Both the position numbers and the translations under genes were made by a program. From positions 1-17,054 of the forward strand of contig CAJJXN010000028.1 of NCBI GenBank assembly GCA_905197115.1: a stretch of DNA of 17,054 nt, read 5' to 3'. The notes below the pieces were generated by a model that saw only the letters and a list, made by a program, of their open reading frames with translations, had not been told where the DNA came from and did no database searches. Origin of the DNA: an uncultured Bacillota bacterium (GTDB lineage: Bacteria; Bacillota_I; Bacilli_A; RFN20; CAG-631). Positions within the stretch are counted from its first letter, which is position 1. Each line of letters opens with the position of its first letter. This document shows, piece by piece, positions 13,958-17,054 of this stretch.

Positions 13958-15316
13958 TTATTGCTTATTTTTAAGCATGTTTCGCATTTCTTTTAAAGCT
14001 TTAATCATAATGGAATGAGTTCTATTTTGATAATTTTTTAAACTAAAGGAAGCGTGTATGTCAGGTTGAATGCCTTTATTGATAAATTCTTCACCTTTTA
14101 AAGTAAGACAATGGCGCGTACAAATTCGAAAACTTCCTCCACTTTCTAAAGGAACAATGAGTGGTTGACCAGTGGATCCAAAACTAGTTTCTCCTATTAT
14201 TTTAGCGGTTGTATGTTCTTTCATGACATTTAAAAAATCTTCTGCAGCTGAACATGTAAAAGCAGAACTTAAAATAAGAATTGGACCTTTTAGTATTCCT
14301 GGTGTTTCATAAAAAGTAGTTTCTTTTAAATATTCAAAATATTCATGCCGAGGAATTTTATAAGTTTTTTCTATGCCTTTTCCATATTTTTGTACGATTT
14401 CATCATATGTTTTATTGCTAAAATCCATAAACTTTTCCCAAGCTTTATAACAGCCAATATGAATAGGGGCTTTGCTGTTATCATTACTGAATTCTTTGCC
14501 GATAAATAAAGCAGCTAAAGCGTCTGCATTACTACTATTGCCTCCACCATTATACATGACGTCAATGATATAACCTTTTGCTTTTTTTAATAACTCAAAA
14601 TTTGCATAAATTTCTTTTTGCAAGTTATTATTTGCAAAAGTGTTGAGGGTTATAATGGCAATGTCATCTGAAGTCATTTTAATGGTATATGAATCGGATT
14701 TAAAAAGTTCGGTTGTAGATTCATATTCAAATGGAGAATAAGAATATACCCATTTTTCTTGATTAAAAGTGCGTTTTAAAGTGACACTATAAGATTGTTG
14801 ATTATATTCTAAATCAAGTGTAACTTCACTATTTAAAGGACCTCTTAATAATTCTTGATTGATTAAATAGAAACAACTATCTAATTTTTTATGCCAAATG
14901 TATGGATATATATTTTCTTTAATATATTCATTAATTTCGATGCCATTTATTTTTTTAATTATACTCCATCTAAATACTTTATCTTTAATACTTTCTTTTA
15001 CATTATAAATAACAACTTGATTTTCACAATAAATCGTATAAATAGGTAAAAATGAAGAATAGTTTGGATCTGTATCGATTGCTTTTGGAAAAAATACCTC
15101 TGTATGTCCATCCTCTAATTTGGCTAAAAATTTTTGTAATACGCGATAGTATTCCCAATTATTTTTTGTTTTTAAAACTTGTTGAAGAGCAAGTTTATAC
15201 TCTTTATCCCAGTCAACTTTGCCTCTTAATTGATCCCAAAAAGCAAAGTTATATTCGGCTTCTTTCCAAATCAAAGAAAGTTCGTAAATTTTTAATTCGT
15301 TATTAATTGAGTCCAC
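13958..15316 (-). CDS. S41-family (C-terminal processing-like) serine peptidase, no signal peptide
   Basis: A 452-residue protein of the tail-specific protease family S41. A helical N-terminal region with LAKLEDGHTEVFF (64-76) is typical of this family. A PDZ-like part has VFRWSIIKKINGIEINEYI (114-132). The catalytic core has IIDVMYNGGGNSSNADALAALF (250-271) and LSSAFTCSAAEDF, with Ser356 as the likely nucleophile. GETSFGSTGQPLIVPL (375-390) and KGIQPDI (414-420) complete it. The general base Lys of classic CtpA is not obvious, so a different catalytic arrangement is possible. No signal peptide or membrane helix is present, unlike most S41 proteins of Gram-positives, so it is predicted to be cytoplasmic. 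The start is a GTG at 15316 with AGAGGTGA six bases upstream; an in-frame TGA just before it rules out an earlier start. Only a weak promoter candidate is visible. Confidence 0.86.
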   Translation of the reverse strand: MDSINNELKIYELSLIWKEAEYNFAFWDQLRGKVDWDKEYKLALQQVLKTKNNWEYYRVLQKFLAKLEDGHTEVFFPKAIDTDPNYSSFLPIYTIYCENQVVIYNVKESIKDKVFRWSIIKKINGIEINEYIKENIYPYIWHKKLDSCFYLINQELLRGPLNSEVTLDLEYNQQSYSVTLKRTFNQEKWVYSYSPFEYESTTELFKSDSYTIKMTSDDIAIITLNTFANNNLQKEIYANFELLKKAKGYIIDVMYNGGGNSSNADALAALFIGKEFSNDNSKAPIHIGCYKAWEKFMDFSNKTYDEIVQKYGKGIEKTYKIPRHEYFEYLKETTFYETPGILKGPILILSSAFTCSAAEDFLNVMKEHTTAKIIGETSFGSTGQPLIVPLESGGSFRICTRHCLTLKGEEFINKGIQPDIHASFSLKNYQNRTHSIMIKALKEMRNMLKNKQ

Positions 15317-15322
15317 TTCAAA

Positions 15323-15330
15323 TCACCTCT
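15323..15330 (-). promoter_or_regulatory. Ribosome binding site deciding the S41 peptidase GTG start
   Basis: Minus-strand AGAGGTGA lies 6 bases before the GTG at 15316. The TGA in this element is in frame, so translation cannot begin farther upstream. Confidence 0.75.
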
Positions 15331-15437
15331 AAATTTATTTTAACATACATAAATAAGAGTTTAATAGCAACATTTTGTAATTTTTGTGTCATTTCTTACT
15401 AAATTATTGGTATATGACTTGTCTTATAGATAAAATA

Positions 15438-15468
15438 AAAAGGTCTGATAATATGTATCAAACCTTTT
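15438..15468 (-). terminator. Intrinsic terminator of tRNA-Lys
   Basis: A 13-bp stem (15438-15450 with 15456-15468, one G-U pair) has a 5-base loop. On the minus strand it is followed by a T-rich tract (15433-15441). It begins 7 bases after the CCA end of the tRNA. Confidence 0.88.
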
Positions 15469-15475
15469 GTTTTAA

Positions 15476-15551
15476 TGGTATCCTGCAAGGGACTCGAACC
15501 CTTGACCCACTGATTAAGAGTCAGTTGCTCTACCAACTGAGCTAGCAAGAC
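15476..15551 (-). tRNA. tRNA-Lys (anticodon CUU)
   Basis: A full 76-base cloverleaf with encoded CCA. The acceptor GTCTTGC pairs with GCAGGAT (two G-U wobbles). The D-arm is GCTCAGTTGGTAGAGC. The anticodon stem ACTGA/TCAGT encloses loop CTCTTAA with anticodon CTT at positions 34-36, reading AAG lysine codons. The T-arm is AAGGG-TTCGAGT-CCCTT. The discriminator base is A. No clear promoter is visible between it and the rpmB terminator. Confidence 0.96.
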
Positions 15552-15554
15552 ATC

Positions 15555-15573
15555 AACACATATAAAATGTGTT
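15555..15573. repeat. Inverted repeat just upstream of tRNA-Lys
   Basis: Perfect 7-bp stem AACACAT/ATGTGTT with a 5-base AT loop, 3 bases before the tRNA 5' end on the minus strand. It lacks a U-tract. It may fold in the precursor or be chance. Confidence 0.4.
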
Positions 15574-15580
15574 AAGAAAT

Positions 15581-15601
15581 AAAAACACTCTCAAAGAGTG
15601 T
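15581..15601 (-). terminator. Intrinsic terminator of rpmB
   Basis: Perfect 7-bp stem ACACTCT/AGAGTGT (15585-15591 and 15595-15601) with loop CAA, followed on the minus strand by TTTTTATTT. It lies 18 bases after the rpmB stop. Confidence 0.85.
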
Positions 15602-15619
15602 CATTATAAGCTAAGCTAA

Positions 15620-15817
15620 TTATTCAACTGTAGATTGAACTTTATTAAGTGATCTTAAAGCTCTAGCTGAAGCTTTAACTCTAACTTTTTGACCGTTTAC
15701 AACGATTGTTGCTTTATGTAGATTTACATTCCATTTTCTTCTGCTAGCACGCATTGAGTGAGAACGTTTATTTCCACTAAGAGTACCTCTTCCAGATAAT
15801 TCACAAACTCTTGCCAT
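15620..15817 (-). CDS. rpmB: 50S ribosomal protein bL28
   Basis: A 65-residue basic protein matching bL28 over its whole length, a component of the large ribosomal subunit near the E site. MARVCELSGRG, GNKRSHSMRASRRKWNVNLHKAT and KVRVKASARALRSL are the family blocks. Only Cys5 remains of the possible zinc ligands, so this is the zinc-free form. A very strong AAGGAGGT (15824-15831) precedes the ATG by 6 bases. A sigma-A promoter lies upstream and a terminator downstream, so it is a single-gene unit. Its divergent arrangement with fakA resembles Bacillus, where rpmB faces yloU-yloV. Confidence 0.97.
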   Translation of the reverse strand: MARVCELSGRGTLSGNKRSHSMRASRRKWNVNLHKATIVVNGQKVRVKASARALRSLNKVQSTVE

Positions 15818-15848
15818 GATAAGACCTCCTTATAATTCATGCCCATAT

Positions 15849-15877
15849 ATGATAGCATTAAATAATTCATTTTTCAA
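15849..15877 (-). promoter_or_regulatory. Sigma-A promoter of rpmB
   Basis: Minus strand TTGAAA (15877-15872), a 17-base spacer ending in TGC, and TATCAT (15854-15849). The TGn makes it an extended -10 as well. Transcription would start near 15842, about 25 bases before the ATG. Confidence 0.8.
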
Positions 15878-15936
15878 TAAAAAAATAAAAAAAATTAATT
15901 TTTTTTGTGTTCAAAAGGGTGTGAATTAAAAAAAAG

Positions 15937-15965
15937 TTGCATTAAAGTCAAAAATATAGTAAAAT
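15937..15965 (+). promoter_or_regulatory. Sigma-A promoter of fakA
   Basis: TTGCAT (15937-15942), a 17-base spacer and TAAAAT (15960-15965). Transcription would start near 15972, leaving a leader of about 60 bases. The leader contains the perfect 10-bp palindrome CTCATATGAG (15990-15999); no known riboswitch was recognised. Confidence 0.75.
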
Positions 15966-16031
15966 ACTGACGGGCTTTTATATATTAGGCTCATATGAGA
16001 ATAAAAATAAACTTATAGGTGGTATATAAAA

Positions 16032-17054
16032 ATGAATAAAATAAATATGGATGACTTGAAATCAATGTTTATTTCAGGCGCCAACAATTTATCAAATAAT
16101 TACAAAGAAATTGATGCATTAAATGTATTTCCTATTCCTGATGGAGATACTGGAACAAATATGATGATGACCATTCAAAGTGGAGTGGCTGAAATAAAAA
16201 ATTCAAATGTTACACAAGTTGGTGAATTAGCAACCACTTTTTCAAAAGGCTTATTATTAGGAGCAAGAGGAAATTCGGGCGTTATTTTGTCTCAAATTTT
16301 TAAAGGTTTTGGGGAAGTAATTAAAGAAAAAGAATCATTAACAAAAGAAGATTTGGCAAATGCTTTTGTGGGAGGAAAAGAAAAAGCATATAAAGCGGTA
16401 TTAAAACCAGTTGAAGGAACAATGCTTACTGTTATCAAAGATAGTTCAAATGCTTTAAATGAATTTGTTAAAGCAAATAAGAAAGCCTCCATAGAAGATA
16501 CTTTTGAATTTATTGTTGCTGAAGCTAAAAAATCTTTAATGAATACGCCTAATTTATTGCCAACTTTAAAAGAAGCGAATGTCATTGATTCTGGTGGTGC
16601 TGGTTTATTAAAAATATTTGAAGGATTTTTACTATCATTAAAAGGTGAAGAAGTGACTTTGCAAGAAAAAGATCATTCACAATCGCCTAAGAATGTCTTA
16701 TTTGAGCCTGTAATGGACAAAGAAGATGATTTTGGATATTGTACAGAATTCATTTTAAATTTAGATGAAGGCGAAAATAAAAAAGAATTTTTAAAAGATG
16801 AATTACAAGCGTATTTAGAATCAATAGGTAATTCTATTGTTTTAGTTCAAGATGAAAATTTAGTAAAAGTTCATGTGCATACATTAACTCCAGGAAAAGT
16901 TTTAGATTTTGCACAACAATATGGAGAATTCTTTACTTTAAAAGTGGAAAATATGGATGTTCAACATGACGGAATTAAAAAAGCGAAAAAAGAAAGAAAA
17001 AAACAAGCGATTGTCACGGTTGCTGTAGGGAATGGGTTAACAAAAATATTTAAA
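16032..17054 (+). CDS. fakA: Fatty acid kinase catalytic subunit, DhaL/YloV family (3' truncated)
   Basis: FakA phosphorylates fatty acids held by FakB (DegV-family) proteins, giving acyl-phosphate for phospholipid synthesis. The frame is open for 341 codons to the window end, out of about 550 usual. The N-terminal DhaL-like kinase domain is plain: NVFPIPDGDTGTNM (31-44), whose Asp37 and Asp39 should bind Mg-ATP, KGLLLGARGNSGVILSQ (72-88), and DSGGAGLLKIFEGF near 187-200. The middle domain begins near FGYCTEFILNLD and contains LVKVHVHTLTPGKVLDFAQQYGE and VENMDVQHD. The window stops early in the C-terminal part (IVTVAVGNGLTKIFK). AGGTGG lies 9 bases before the ATG. In Bacillus an Asp23-family gene (yloU) precedes this gene; here none does, and the rpmB-fakA gap is only 214 bases. 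Confidence 0.95.
   Translation, partial: MNKINMDDLKSMFISGANNLSNNYKEIDALNVFPIPDGDTGTNMMMTIQSGVAEIKNSNVTQVGELATTFSKGLLLGARGNSGVILSQIFKGFGEVIKEKESLTKEDLANAFVGGKEKAYKAVLKPVEGTMLTVIKDSSNALNEFVKANKKASIEDTFEFIVAEAKKSLMNTPNLLPTLKEANVIDSGGAGLLKIFEGFLLSLKGEEVTLQEKDHSQSPKNVLFEPVMDKEDDFGYCTEFILNLDEGENKKEFLKDELQAYLESIGNSIVLVQDENLVKVHVHTLTPGKVLDFAQQYGEFFTLKVENMDVQHDGIKKAKKERKKQAIVTVAVGNGLTKIFK

Noticed and set aside
15317..15437. Small gene between the S41 gene and the tRNA terminator
   Set aside because: No reading frame with a ribosome binding site was found; only a weak TTGCTA/TATGTT promoter candidate for the S41 gene is visible.
15966..16031. Riboswitch in the fakA leader
   Set aside because: At about 60 bases with only one short palindrome, it matches no riboswitch class I know and has no terminator-like switch.
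1..17054. CRISPR array, insertion sequence, prophage or attachment site
   Set aside because: No spaced direct repeats, transposase, integrase or phage genes are seen, and the tRNA-Lys gene has no partial copy nearby.

Overview
The window reads as chromosomal DNA of a low-GC member of the Bacilli (Firmicutes), possibly an Erysipelotrichia-like or related gut lineage; that placement is inference from protein resemblance and very AT-rich codon use. The genetic code looks standard: tryptophan is TGG, mutS2 ends in TGA exactly where its Smr domain ends, and no gene has internal TGA. This argues against a Mycoplasma-type code.

Region 1 (1-8316) is a housekeeping block. It opens with the 3' part of a fused secDF. 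A reverse-strand S66 (LD-carboxypeptidase/MccF-like) peptidase follows. It shares a divergent promoter region with mutS2, which overlaps uvrC by ATGA. Next come a very GerE-like HTH regulator and a two-domain GerM-like membrane protein. As I recall the Bacillus subtilis map, mutS2, uvrC, gerE and gerM lie in this order there, with other genes between them. The block therefore looks like a condensed ancestral neighbourhood that keeps two sporulation-associated genes.

Region 2 (8337-15316) is entirely on the reverse strand and looks accessory. In transcription order it holds a cytoplasmic S41-type protease, an XRE-HTH regulator fused to about eight membrane helices, and an operon of a CofE-like (F420-0:glutamate ligase family) protein with an SGNH-hydrolase lipoprotein. 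It ends with a large six-hairpin glycosidase-like enzyme. Several of these units have TGn extended -10 promoters and strong intrinsic terminators.

Region 3 (15438-17054) returns to core genes: tRNA-Lys(CUU) and rpmB (bL28) on the reverse strand, and divergently the 5' part of fakA (fatty acid kinase, DhaL/YloV family), cut by the window end. Good sigma-A promoters face away from each other between rpmB and fakA.

No CRISPR array, insertion sequence, prophage or obvious new defence system was found. The most interesting items are the gerE/gerM pair with a possible sigma-E-like promoter, the CofE-like/SGNH operon, the unclassified glycosidase, the membrane XRE regulator with a palindrome upstream, and residue changes in conserved motifs of SecF and the MutS2 Smr domain.
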